Below are positions 25,653 to 33,716 of a stretch of DNA of 42,886 bases, one piece after another. The stretch covers positions 1-42,886 of the forward strand of contig CALWFV010000029.1 in assembly GCA_944377745.1 (NCBI GenBank), written 5' to 3'. The DNA is from an uncultured Mediterraneibacter sp. (GTDB lineage Bacteria; Bacillota; Clostridia; Lachnospirales; Lachnospiraceae). The translations under genes were made by a program, and so were the position numbers. The notes beneath the pieces were generated by a model. It did no database searches, was not told the DNA's origin, and saw nothing but the letters and a program-made list of their open reading frames with translations. Every line of letters starts with the position of its first letter. Position 1 is the stretch's first letter.

Positions 25653-27452
25653 TCACGGATTTTCCAGCAGTGACCTGTCTGTAGCCTGTGCTGTTTCCAG
25701 CGGATACGCATTAGAATAGTATTCTTCATCTGCCGGCACCTCTCTTTCCGAGACTGTCTCTGACACCAGAGCACCGTCTTTGATCGATATATGACTGACA
25801 GATTCATATCCCATATGCGCCCAAAGCTGTACTATATAAGACTCTGTACCGCCATTTTCATCGGCATACAATACGGTATGTCCGCCGGGGATCTCTCCCA
25901 GAAGCTTTCCCGCCCCGTTTTCTATAGTATAGATCTGATACATGTAATCAGCCTCGCACGTCCCGGCACGGATCAACAGTTCTTTCACTCCGTTTTTATC
26001 GATATCATAAACAGAATAAATATCATACGGCATTTCCGCATCTCCAGGATCTTTATATCCCTGGTCCAGTATTGAGCCATAAACGTTCCTGTATATTTCC
26101 GCTGTGACCGTCCCGCTTCCCTGCGTGTCTTCTCCCCCATCACCATTGTTTTCAGTTTCAGCATCTGCCGTGCTGTCTGCCGGCTGATCCTTATCCCAGT
26201 GAGTCTTCAGCGTCAGATTTACTTTTCCGAGTACAGACGGATCCATTGAGTATGAAAAACCAAGAGCGTCTCCGGAGCCGTCATTTTCCCCTGTGACAAG
26301 CATCAGCATCTCTTCGCAGTCATCAATATAATTAAAACATCTGATCCAGCTTTCGCGGATTCTTGCCGCCTCATTCGGGAGCCCGATACTGTCCAGATAA
26401 TCTGCCATTTCATATGCGTTCTGCTGCTCTCCGCTGAACTCGGATCCTGCAAGTATGCCGTCCGTGCCTGCCTGTTTTACAAATGCGCCGTCTGTATAAG
26501 TGAGCACAAAAGAGTTATAGGTCGCCCCGTCTGCATACATATAGACAAGATGGTAAATGCCGCCGCAGATATATGTATTCCCCTCGCTTTCCTGGAGGAA
26601 CAGCCCGCTGTTTTCATAATCCCCCCGCCCCAGGACCGGGCCGAGTTCTGTGAATTCATCCTTCAGGACCACATCCGGGCCTTCTGTCTCATACATCTGG
26701 AGATAAACAGCATTTTGATCATATCCTGCATATGCATCTATCCGCACATCATTGTTCATCATAAGAACAAGGAGTTCTTCCTGCCCGTCATTGTCAAAAT
26801 CCCTGATCCTGGAATTCACCACACCTTTCTGTGAATGTACCGGCTCCAGCCCCACATAGTTTACAGACCTTACATAGCTGCATGTATAATCACCTTCCTG
26901 GCACTCCCCTTCCTGAGGGATAAGGACTCTGTCCACATAGGCGTACAGATTATATTTCTGTTTCACGGTACTGCTCTGTGTTTCTGTCACACCTTTTTCC
27001 AGTATTGTCACCGCTTTCTCAGGTTGATCCTGAACATTATAAATCTCGGCCAGTTTCAGATAGGGCTCTTCTTCCTTCGGCTCAATCTCAATGGCTGACA
27101 GATAGGTGTCCTCTGCTTTTTCATAATCCATCTCTTCCAGATAGCGGTCCGCCGCCGCCATGTTTTCATTATATTGTTTTTCTCTTAATTTCGGCAGGAC
27201 TGCCAGGAATACTGCGGCTGCAGCAGCTGCCAGGATAAGGATGATGACCAGGATGATAAGAATCACCTTCCCTGTATGTTTCTTTTTCTTCTGCTGCGCC
27301 CCCGCCTGCTCATTCTTTCCCGCTTCTCCCAAAAACGTTACATTTTCCCGGGGGATATTCTCCTCTGCATCCGCCTGCCTGAGCGGCGAACCGCAGAAGG
27401 CACAGAATTTAGCGTGATCATGGTTTTCTTTTCCACAGTTTGTACAGAACAT
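25653..27452 (-). CDS. Zinc-ribbon, TPR membrane protein with Asp-rich repeats
   Basis: This 599-residue protein begins with a zinc ribbon (CTNC...CAFC, 3-20). A membrane helix follows at about 65-90 and then a TPR-like segment (about 98-165) almost identical in its YLEEMDYEKAEDTYL core to that of the next gene. The remainder, predicted outside the cell, carries two calcium-loop-like repeats (DFDNDGQEELLVL and DIDKNGVKELLI) like those of FG-GAP/VCBS or EF-hand-type surface proteins. No enzyme motif is seen. It lies 44 bp after the 46-residue microprotein gene and overlaps the possible longer start of the next gene. The role is unknown, probably an extracytoplasmic sensor or scaffold of the zinc-ribbon/kinase operon. 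Confidence 0.78.
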   Translation of the reverse strand: MFCTNCGKENHDHAKFCAFCGSPLRQADAEENIPRENVTFLGEAGKNEQAGAQQKKKKHTGKVILIILVIILILAAAAAAVFLAVLPKLREKQYNENMAAADRYLEEMDYEKAEDTYLSAIEIEPKEEEPYLKLAEIYNVQDQPEKAVTILEKGVTETQSSTVKQKYNLYAYVDRVLIPQEGECQEGDYTCSYVRSVNYVGLEPVHSQKGVVNSRIRDFDNDGQEELLVLMMNNDVRIDAYAGYDQNAVYLQMYETEGPDVVLKDEFTELGPVLGRGDYENSGLFLQESEGNTYICGGIYHLVYMYADGATYNSFVLTYTDGAFVKQAGTDGILAGSEFSGEQQNAYEMADYLDSIGLPNEAARIRESWIRCFNYIDDCEEMLMLVTGENDGSGDALGFSYSMDPSVLGKVNLTLKTHWDKDQPADSTADAETENNGDGGEDTQGSGTVTAEIYRNVYGSILDQGYKDPGDAEMPYDIYSVYDIDKNGVKELLIRAGTCEADYMYQIYTIENGAGKLLGEIPGGHTVLYADENGGTESYIVQLWAHMGYESVSHISIKDGALVSETVSEREVPADEEYYSNAYPLETAQATDRSLLENP

Positions 27453-27496
27453 AATCTACCTCTGCTTTCTCTTATGTACTCTTTCATCTCCTCTGT

Positions 27497-27637
27497 CTAC
27501 TCGGATTCGATCTTTTCCAGCATCTTTTTTCTCTGTCCCGGAAACAGGACCGCTGTCAGGATAAGACCGATCAGGCAGCCCAAAGCGCCGATACATGCAG
27601 CCGCTGTTATAATAATTCCCATCGTTATCTCACTCAT
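27497..27637 (-). CDS. 46-residue single-pass membrane microprotein
   Basis: A short frame starts at ATG 27637, overlapping the TGA stop of the kinase gene as ATGA, and ends with TAG at 27497. It encodes 46 residues: a short N-terminus, one hydrophobic helix (about 6-32; MGIIITAAACIGALG then CLIGLILTAVLF) and a basic-acidic tail (PGQRKKMLEKIESE). The start is preceded by AAGGAGG at 8-14 bp, within the kinase 3' end. ATGA overlap implies translational coupling to the kinase. It could be a small regulator or assembly partner of the kinase. I know no family for it. Confidence 0.7.
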   Translation of the reverse strand: MSEITMGIIITAAACIGALGCLIGLILTAVLFPGQRKKMLEKIESE

Positions 27638-29646
27638 CCAAGCCAGCCTCCTTCCGAAACCTGAGTGTATACATCTATCAGCAGATTCATCTCTGCGTCC
27701 TCATTGTTGTCCTTTTTCTGATCCTCATACATCCGTTCTGCCTTTTCATAATATTCGGCAAATCTTGTATAATCCCGGGCAGAATTATCCAAAAGTTCCT
27801 GCGCATCTATCTCCAGAAACGCATATCTTTTATAAATATTATAATCTTCGCCATATAATTCTCTCATCTTATCCACTGTCTGGACGGCATCTTCCAGCTG
27901 CCCCTGTTTTTCATACAGCACCGTCAGTGTATCATATGTGTCATAAGTTGCCCATCCCTGAGCCTCAACGGTCAGAAGGCTGTCAATGGCTTCGGACCTG
28001 TAATCACTGTTTCCGCTCTTGTCCGCAAGTTCGATATCAATAGACGCCAGCCGTTCCAGAATCTGCATCTGATCTTCCATCGGCAGTTCAGCTTTTGCCT
28101 CAAGAAGGACTGTCCTCTGACTGACATCCTCTCCCTTTGCATCGTAGAGATCATACAGCATGAGAAACGCTCTTTCCTTTATTTCTTCATCTTCGGTAAT
28201 GTCAATACAATGCCGGAATTCCTGGATTGAAGCATCATACTTTCCCTGTGCCTTCTCTATCTCGCCTTTTGTGTAATAGACCGAATCCTCACCCAGCCCA
28301 TGGTCTATGGCTTCCTGCAGGACCTTTTGTCCTTCATCCACTTCTCCGTTGTACACCAGGGCTATGGCATAATCACGGTAATATGATGCCTGTTGTGTGC
28401 CCAGGCGGAATAACTGTTCATATGCATCGACCGCCTGCTCATACTGCCCAAGCTTAAAGCAGCTGTCCGCTTCAAGATAAAAAACGTCCGCCATCCTTGC
28501 CTGGGACAGATCGATTTTCTCATTCTCGCGGATGTCGTAGTCGATAAAGGAAATACACTCCTCATATTTTCCCTGGACATAAAGGGAATACGCATTCTGG
28601 TAATAGCTTTCCAAAGCATCCGGGAGCAGCGCGGATGCCTCCTGATATGCTTCTTCCTGCTTTGCATATTCTCCGACCTCTCTCAGTTCCACCTGATCTT
28701 GCACCAGATCATTATATTTATCTGTTATCCCAAGGCGCACTCTGTGGATCCCGTATCCGCCAAGCGCGATAAATCCTGCCAGAGACACCCCCAGGATCAC
28801 CCGGACCGCTGTCTGTCTGCGGAGAAGTTTCTGATATCTTTTGTCTTTTCTGCTGATATTTTCAAAGGCATGAAAAAGTTCCCGCGCCGTCTGATAACGG
28901 TCTGCGGGCGCGATCCTGGTTGCCCGTTCTATGACCTGGGCAAACGCATCACCTGTACACCGGGCAAGCAGTTTCTTGTCGATCTTCTGCCTGCAGTCCT
29001 GTATTTTCTGCCCTGTTGCGATATGATAAATAGAAGCGCCGACACTGTAAATATCCGTTCTTTCATCTACATCCGACTTTTCCGGGACACTGATCCCTGA
29101 ACTACTGCTCAAAGCCATGATATATTGTTCCGGTGATGTATATCCGTTTGTAAACCCCAGGATCGCAGTGTGGTCAAGATAGAATGAAATATTAAAATCG
29201 ATCAGACAGATGTTCCCTTCTGGTGTCAGCATGATGTTTGCCGGCTTTATGTCACCATGGATGATCGGAGGGTTCTGACTGTGAAGGGCATTCAGGGCAC
29301 TGCACAGCTGCATGCCCCATCTGATGAGCTGTTTCTGGGTGAACGTATGCCCCTCTCTGATCAGCTGGGCAAATGATTTTCCCGGAATATAGCTCATAAC
29401 AGTATATGTCTCGCCATTCATCTCAATAAAATCAAACACCTGCGGAAGATAAGAATGATGAAGTTTCTTCAGGATATCCACTTCCCGCCGGTCTGCCGCA
29501 GATGACGTCCCTCTTTTTTTCACCTGCTTTAAGACTACCTCCTGGCGGAGCCGCTTATGGTAAGCCTTATATACAACTCCGCCGGAGCCTTCACCAAGTT
29601 TTCCCAGTATCTCATAAGTGTCTGCAAAGCTTTCCGCTGTTCCCAT
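27634..29646 (-). CDS. Membrane Ser/Thr protein kinase with extracytoplasmic TPR repeats
   Basis: The 670-residue protein has an N-terminal eukaryote-like (Hanks) kinase domain (about 11-270). It shows the glycine loop GEGSGGVVYK (18-27), VVLKQVK with catalytic Lys40, Glu55 in helix C, the catalytic loop HGDIKPANIM (Asp132, Lys134, Asn137), the metal Asp150 in DFN (instead of DFG) and SPEQY. HGD replaces HRD, so it is a non-RD kinase. A membrane helix lies at about 283-303 and about 360 residues of TPR repeats follow, predicted outside, where many bacterial kinases carry PASTA repeats. A TTG-started longer frame exists. I chose ATG 29646, 1 bp after the FHA gene's stop, because homology starts there. 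The neighbouring FHA gene and coupled microprotein suggest a phospho-signalling unit. No PP2C phosphatase gene is in the window. Confidence 0.9.
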   Translation of the reverse strand: MGTAESFADTYEILGKLGEGSGGVVYKAYHKRLRQEVVLKQVKKRGTSSAADRREVDILKKLHHSYLPQVFDFIEMNGETYTVMSYIPGKSFAQLIREGHTFTQKQLIRWGMQLCSALNALHSQNPPIIHGDIKPANIMLTPEGNICLIDFNISFYLDHTAILGFTNGYTSPEQYIMALSSSSGISVPEKSDVDERTDIYSVGASIYHIATGQKIQDCRQKIDKKLLARCTGDAFAQVIERATRIAPADRYQTARELFHAFENISRKDKRYQKLLRRQTAVRVILGVSLAGFIALGGYGIHRVRLGITDKYNDLVQDQVELREVGEYAKQEEAYQEASALLPDALESYYQNAYSLYVQGKYEECISFIDYDIRENEKIDLSQARMADVFYLEADSCFKLGQYEQAVDAYEQLFRLGTQQASYYRDYAIALVYNGEVDEGQKVLQEAIDHGLGEDSVYYTKGEIEKAQGKYDASIQEFRHCIDITEDEEIKERAFLMLYDLYDAKGEDVSQRTVLLEAKAELPMEDQMQILERLASIDIELADKSGNSDYRSEAIDSLLTVEAQGWATYDTYDTLTVLYEKQGQLEDAVQTVDKMRELYGEDYNIYKRYAFLEIDAQELLDNSARDYTRFAEYYEKAERMYEDQKKDNNEDAEMNLLIDVYTQVSEGGWLG

Positions 29647-29647
29647 A

Positions 29648-30118
29648 TCACTGTCCCGCCCTGACTGTAAATTCAAATTCCTCGTCCTCTGAGAGCCGGA
29701 ATATCATATGGTCGGTCAGTCGGACCGGGCCTGTGATCTGCCGTCCGTCTGCAAACACATGGTTAGATGAACCGAGATCCTCCAGAAAACAGCCGTTTTC
29801 GCTGCAAGTGACCCTGGCATGTTTCCTGCTGACTGTCGGGTTGTCATGTATCACAAAATCCGCCTCTGAAGATTTTCCTATGACAAGCCCATCCCGGCTC
29901 ACCCGCATTTCTTCTCCGGTCTTCAGCCTTTTTATCCACGCTGAATATTTCATTTCCGGCGTGAGGAGCACAGTCTGTTCATCTTCCGGATGAGGAACCT
30001 GCTTTCGCACCGGCTGTACCGGATTTCGTATGATAACATCTTCTGAGAATCCCTGTTTCCGGATTTCGGGTATGGCAATCTCTTTTCTGTCTTTCCATCC
30101 TTTAAAATAGTCCTTCAT
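29648..30118 (-). CDS. FHA-domain protein
   Basis: FHA domains bind phosphothreonine peptides. This 156-residue cytoplasmic protein has an N-terminal linker (about 1-60) and one C-terminal FHA domain (about 70-155) with the intact binding motif set: IGKSSEADFVI, SRKHA (Ser/His phosphate contacts) and SSNHVFADG. The linker contains EDEQTVLLTPE, whose Thr49 could be phosphorylated by the adjacent kinase. The frame can begin at a TTG (30130), but ATG 30118 has TGGAGGG 5-11 bp upstream. The gene is directly followed by the kinase gene, 1 bp apart, so the two products are made together and probably interact. Confidence 0.88.
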   Translation of the reverse strand: MKDYFKGWKDRKEIAIPEIRKQGFSEDVIIRNPVQPVRKQVPHPEDEQTVLLTPEMKYSAWIKRLKTGEEMRVSRDGLVIGKSSEADFVIHDNPTVSRKHARVTCSENGCFLEDLGSSNHVFADGRQITGPVRLTDHMIFRLSEDEEFEFTVRAGQ

Positions 30119-30152
30119 TTTTCCCTCCAAATGTGGCTCTTTTGGCAGTTTT

Positions 30153-30569
30153 TTATCCCATATATTTGTAAATGATCTTATCTACAACAGGAATTATGAT
30201 CGATCTCCTTTTCAGTGCCTTCAGTCCAAGTGCAATAAACAAGAGATATTTTATGATGTCAAACACTTCCCCTATAAGGCTCAGGATATTGGAAAAAGTA
30301 TAATAGGTAAACGGTGTTGTAAACATCCCTATGATCCCGCTGAGCACTCCAAGCACATCCGGGAAAAAGCCAAGTATGATATCAATGAGAGAGAACACTA
30401 TAAGCAGGATCACAGCCTTAACGCTTGATCTCCTGAGCCACTCATCATCCTCTACCAGCAGTACATAAGCCGCCAGAAGAACAGCCACAATATATCCTCC
30501 GAACAGCGCCCCGAAGTAAATCCCTGCTGCCAGTAATCCAAACGGGATTCCCAATTTTGTTTTATCCAT
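30153..30569 (-). CDS. Small multi-pass membrane protein, unknown function
   Basis: This 138-residue protein has about four hydrophobic segments (near 8-26, 28-39, 50-68 and 72-120). A charged patch between the second and third (EDDEWLRRSS) recalls small bacterial DUF-type membrane proteins whose domain has a WLRRSS-like loop. The C-terminus is basic (KALKRRS). I cannot name a family. GGAGGAATAAGGG precedes the ATG, which lies 4 bp after the GH3 stop, so it is in the operon. A role as a membrane partner of the adjacent FHA protein and kinase is only guessed from position. Confidence 0.65.
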   Translation of the reverse strand: MDKTKLGIPFGLLAAGIYFGALFGGYIVAVLLAAYVLLVEDDEWLRRSSVKAVILLIVFSLIDIILGFFPDVLGVLSGIIGMFTTPFTYYTFSNILSLIGEVFDIIKYLLFIALGLKALKRRSIIIPVVDKIIYKYMG

Positions 30570-30573
30570 TCCC

Positions 30574-31767
30574 TTATTCCTCCTTTAATTTTAAATCCAG
30601 GATCCTTTCTACAGATCTGTCCAGTCTTTCCTCTGTGATCTGTCCTTCCTGCACAGCCTGAAGGATCCCGTTATATGCCGCTTCAAAATCAGCCGGCATC
30701 AGTATCATATCCGCTCCCGCCTGAACCGCCATGACAGCAGCCTCAGCCGAAGAATAATGTTCCGCGACCGCGCCCATGTTCATCGCATCCGTGACTACGA
30801 CCCCGTCAAACTCAAGCTCTCCGCGAAGCAATTCCGTAATGATGGTTTTCGACAAAGACGCCGGCAGATCATCACCGGTTACTTCAGGAAGAGAGATGTG
30901 TCCCACCATCACAAAAGGACTTCCTGCCCTGATGCCGGCCTCAAACGGCAGAAATTCGCACTGCCTTAGTTCTTCCAGCGTCTTTTCCGAATAAGCAAAT
31001 CCATCGTGGGAATCTTCAGTGGTATTTCCATGCCCCGGAAAGTGTTTCAGCACAGGCCAGATCCCCTCGCCCATAAGGCCCTCCGTTTCCGCCGCTGTCA
31101 TTTCCGCCGCAATGGACGGGTCCGAGCTGAAGGCCCGGTATCTTACCACAGTATTTGCCTCGTTGCTCCACACATCCGCATCAGGCGCAAAATCCACATT
31201 AAATCCATACTCTCTTAGATAACCGCCTATACAGGCCCCGGCCTGATATGCCTTTGACGGGTCTTCTGTCTTTCCGATTTCGCACATATCTCCCACATCT
31301 TCTACAGGGAAATCAGGATCGGAAGCTATCCTCGCAACAGTCCCTCCCTCTTCATCCACACTCAGAAAAGGGATCAGACCGGTACGTTCTCTGCTCATTT
31401 CCAACAGGTCCTCATTGAATCCTTTCACCTGTTCCGGGGTTTCTATATTCCCCTGCATCAGGATAAATCCGCCTGCGGGACAGTCGCTGTAAGCGCTCAC
31501 CAGAGCGCTGTCCACAGAAGTCAGAGCCGCGCCGCCTGTCAGTGCTTCCGGAGTCACGATGAAAAGCTGAGCCGCTTTCTCCCGCAGAGACATTTTCTCA
31601 ATGATAACCTCCTGTTCTGACGGAAGCGACACTTTTCCTGCAATATCTGTCTCCGGAATTCCGGAAACCGCACCGGCCCGTTCCTTATTTCTCCCCATGC
31701 AGGTGACAGCCGCACCGGCTCCTGCTGCCAGTACGATCACAGCCAGGATCCATCCTCTAATTTTCAT
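30574..31767 (-). CDS. GH3 beta-N-acetylhexosaminidase-like protein (NagZ-like)
   Basis: This 397-residue protein matches glycoside hydrolase family 3 of the NagZ type, which removes N-acetylglucosamine from peptidoglycan fragments. An N-terminal hydrophobic signal or anchor (5-23) is followed by the TIM barrel (about 55-395) with FLSVDEEGGTVARI, the substrate motif KHFPGHGNTTEDSHDG (with the Asp-Ser-His acid/base loop) and the nucleophile region VVVTDAMNMGA. The start ATG overlaps the stop of the upstream C-type lectin gene, so translation is coupled. A signal sequence means it acts outside the membrane. Its place in a kinase/FHA operon suggests cell-wall turnover as input or output of the system. 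Confidence 0.85.
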   Translation of the reverse strand: MKIRGWILAVIVLAAGAGAAVTCMGRNKERAGAVSGIPETDIAGKVSLPSEQEVIIEKMSLREKAAQLFIVTPEALTGGAALTSVDSALVSAYSDCPAGGFILMQGNIETPEQVKGFNEDLLEMSRERTGLIPFLSVDEEGGTVARIASDPDFPVEDVGDMCEIGKTEDPSKAYQAGACIGGYLREYGFNVDFAPDADVWSNEANTVVRYRAFSSDPSIAAEMTAAETEGLMGEGIWPVLKHFPGHGNTTEDSHDGFAYSEKTLEELRQCEFLPFEAGIRAGSPFVMVGHISLPEVTGDDLPASLSKTIITELLRGELEFDGVVVTDAMNMGAVAEHYSSAEAAVMAVQAGADMILMPADFEAAYNGILQAVQEGQITEERLDRSVERILDLKLKEE

Positions 31768-32626
31768 ATTCGCAGATATACCCTATCTTTCCTGAGAATT
31801 CCGGGGCAGTTGAGAGCAGGTTATCCGGCACGTCATTCAGCACCCATCTTCCTTCATTTCCATAATAAAAGATATCCAGAGAGTTTTCCTCTGTCTGACC
31901 ATCAGAAAAGCTCGGTTCGCCCTGAAGCCAGAGCCCGGCGCACCAGTATGTATCAGAATTGATCTTTTCTCCGTAAAGTTGATTTGAGGCATCTACCCAG
32001 TAATAATCCTGGGAATTGGCATCCCTGCGTCCGCCAACCCGGAATTGTATGTTTGTCAGCTGCTGCTGATCAATCTCGCTGATAATATAGTCGAATTCTT
32101 CCTTACTGTTTATCCTCACCAGATACCCGCCGGAATTCAGGCAGTTCTGATATGCTTCTGACCAGGTACAGTCGCTTACAACATATTCATATCTGTGAAT
32201 GCCGCCTTCGGTTGGATCATAGGCAGGCTGAGTCTCCTGCTGTTGCTGCTGATCCTCCGGAGCCTGCGCACCCGTACCGTCATCTCCCGGCTGTGTCTCA
32301 TCTTGTCCGGCGCCGCTCGCCTGATCCGACTGCGGATCTTCTCCTGCTTCAGCCGGCTGAGTTTCCTGTACTCCCTCTTCTGTATCTGCCGCGCCGGCTG
32401 AATTTTCTGTCCCTGCTGCAACAGCTGCTCCATCGCCATGATAATCGTCGGATACGACCCAGAAGGCAAGGCCTCCGACAGCTGACAGAAAAAGGATCGA
32501 ACTGACAATCACAACAGGAATCCTGGAAGGCTCTGACTTCCGCTTGCCGCCATCGATCCTCGCGCCGCACACTTCGCAGAATACAGCATCTTTATCTACC
32601 GGGCTCTTACAATTCGGACATTTCAT
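31757..32626 (-). CDS. Zinc-ribbon membrane protein with C-type lectin domain
   Basis: The 289-residue protein starts with a zinc ribbon (CPNC...CEVC, 3-20) and a membrane helix (about 35-57). A low-complexity Glu/Gln/Thr/Pro stalk (about 65-145) leads to a C-type lectin-like domain (about 150-288): CTWSEAYQNCLNSGGYL, RVGGRRD, YYWVDAS, WLQGEPSF and IGYICEYE. These are CTLD core positions, but the sugar/Ca motif EPN reads EPS, so the ligand may not be a simple sugar. It is membrane-anchored with the lectin outside. The gene ends by overlapping the GH3 start. The same lectin type occurs in the giant protein at 35443-39834, which suggests shared ligands. Confidence 0.85.
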   Translation of the reverse strand: MKCPNCKSPVDKDAVFCEVCGARIDGGKRKSEPSRIPVVIVSSILFLSAVGGLAFWVVSDDYHGDGAAVAAGTENSAGAADTEEGVQETQPAEAGEDPQSDQASGAGQDETQPGDDGTGAQAPEDQQQQQETQPAYDPTEGGIHRYEYVVSDCTWSEAYQNCLNSGGYLVRINSKEEFDYIISEIDQQQLTNIQFRVGGRRDANSQDYYWVDASNQLYGEKINSDTYWCAGLWLQGEPSFSDGQTEENSLDIFYYGNEGRWVLNDVPDNLLSTAPEFSGKIGYICEYEN

Positions 32627-32651
32627 GATTCATTCCCCCAGTCTGACTTTC

Positions 32652-33284
32652 CTATTCGATCGGAGTTCCGCAGGAGGTACAGAATTTCTGTCCCGGTTTT
32701 ACCTCTTTCCCGCAGTTCGGACAGAGAATCTTATTCTGCACAGGTTCCGGCTGTCTGTATTCTTCCTGTACTGCATTTCCCGTTTCCTGCTGTACCGGTT
32801 CAGCCATTTCCTCCACTTTCGCGCCACAGTTAATGCAGAAAAGCTGATCCTCCTCCAATGGCGCGCCGCAGCGGGCACACACCCTTCCGGAAGCAGCGTT
32901 CTGCACTGTACTGCTCACCGGGATATCGATCTTTGTTCCACATACATTACAGAACTTAGAATTTGCCGGGATCTCTGTCCCGCAGTTCGGACAGAGCATG
33001 GTCCCTTTTATCTTCTGCATGCTTTCTGTGAGCTGTCTCTGCTGTTCTTCCAGAGCCTGGATTCCCGCCGCGATCTGAGAAGCCTCGCCCTCCAGCTGTA
33101 CACCATACCGGGAATACTGGTCATAATAAAACTTTCCAAGTTGCTCCAGCGCTTCTTTTTTCTGAGCCTCAAGCGTCCTTATCTGGGAAGACATCTTCGC
33201 AGTATCTGTCACTTCCTTTGTCTTCTGGATCGCCCCCTGGCTCAGCATTGAAATTTTTTTGTCCAGATCAGTTAAAAAAGCCAT
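32652..33284 (-). CDS. Coiled-coil protein with three zinc ribbons
   Basis: This 210-residue soluble protein has an N-terminal helical coiled coil (about 5-95; LDKKISMLSQGAIQKTKEVTD, ALEEQQRQLTESMQ). Three CxxC...CxxC zinc ribbons follow (about 97-120, 135-155 and 187-208), separated by Gln/Glu-rich linkers. There is no membrane helix, unlike its neighbours. The N-terminal part resembles small clostridial zinc-ribbon proteins of unknown function. GGAGG precedes the ATG. It could be a cytoplasmic adaptor linking the other zinc-ribbon proteins. Confidence 0.75.
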   Translation of the reverse strand: MAFLTDLDKKISMLSQGAIQKTKEVTDTAKMSSQIRTLEAQKKEALEQLGKFYYDQYSRYGVQLEGEASQIAAGIQALEEQQRQLTESMQKIKGTMLCPNCGTEIPANSKFCNVCGTKIDIPVSSTVQNAASGRVCARCGAPLEEDQLFCINCGAKVEEMAEPVQQETGNAVQEEYRQPEPVQNKILCPNCGKEVKPGQKFCTSCGTPIE

Positions 33285-33349
33285 GTCTTATTTCCTCCTG
33301 TATCACATTAAGTTTCTTCATCATAAAATCCGGTTGCATACTACATTTT

Positions 33350-33682
33350 TTATCTCACCTTGAAGCCGCAGTTACCGCAGAAAACGGAATCCTCCTCCAG
33401 CTTTGCACCGCAATTCGGGCAGAACGCCGGACTTTTCTCCTGCGGTGCCGGGATTTCAGCCTCCTGTTCCCCGCTGTCAGACGCGGCAGGAGCAGGTTTC
33501 TCCGAAAACGAAGCTTCCTCCCCGCCCGAACGAAGACGTGTAATCTTGTCAAACAGAGGGAGCAGTTGCGGAAGCGGATCTTCAAACCCACCCTCATAAT
33601 ATGCTTTTCCCAGTTCTCTGTATGCCTCGTCAAGGGACATATCATCTCCGAAATTTACCAATACTGTTCTGTCATTTTCCAT
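33350..33682 (-). CDS. Small zinc-ribbon protein
   Basis: The 110-residue soluble protein has an N-terminal helical part (about 10-50; SLDEAYRELGKAYYEGGFEDPL), a flexible Glu/Pro/Ala linker (about 55-83), and a C-terminal zinc ribbon (CPNC...CGNC, about 88-105). The ribbon is at the C-terminus, the reverse of most neighbours. CAGGAG precedes the ATG. The function is unknown; it is in the same operon between two other zinc-ribbon genes. Confidence 0.7.
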   Translation of the reverse strand: MENDRTVLVNFGDDMSLDEAYRELGKAYYEGGFEDPLPQLLPLFDKITRLRSGGEEASFSEKPAPAASDSGEQEAEIPAPQEKSPAFCPNCGAKLEEDSVFCGNCGFKVR

Positions 33683-33716
33683 CTTATATTTCTCCTGTCT
33701 TTGTTTTTACCGTCTT

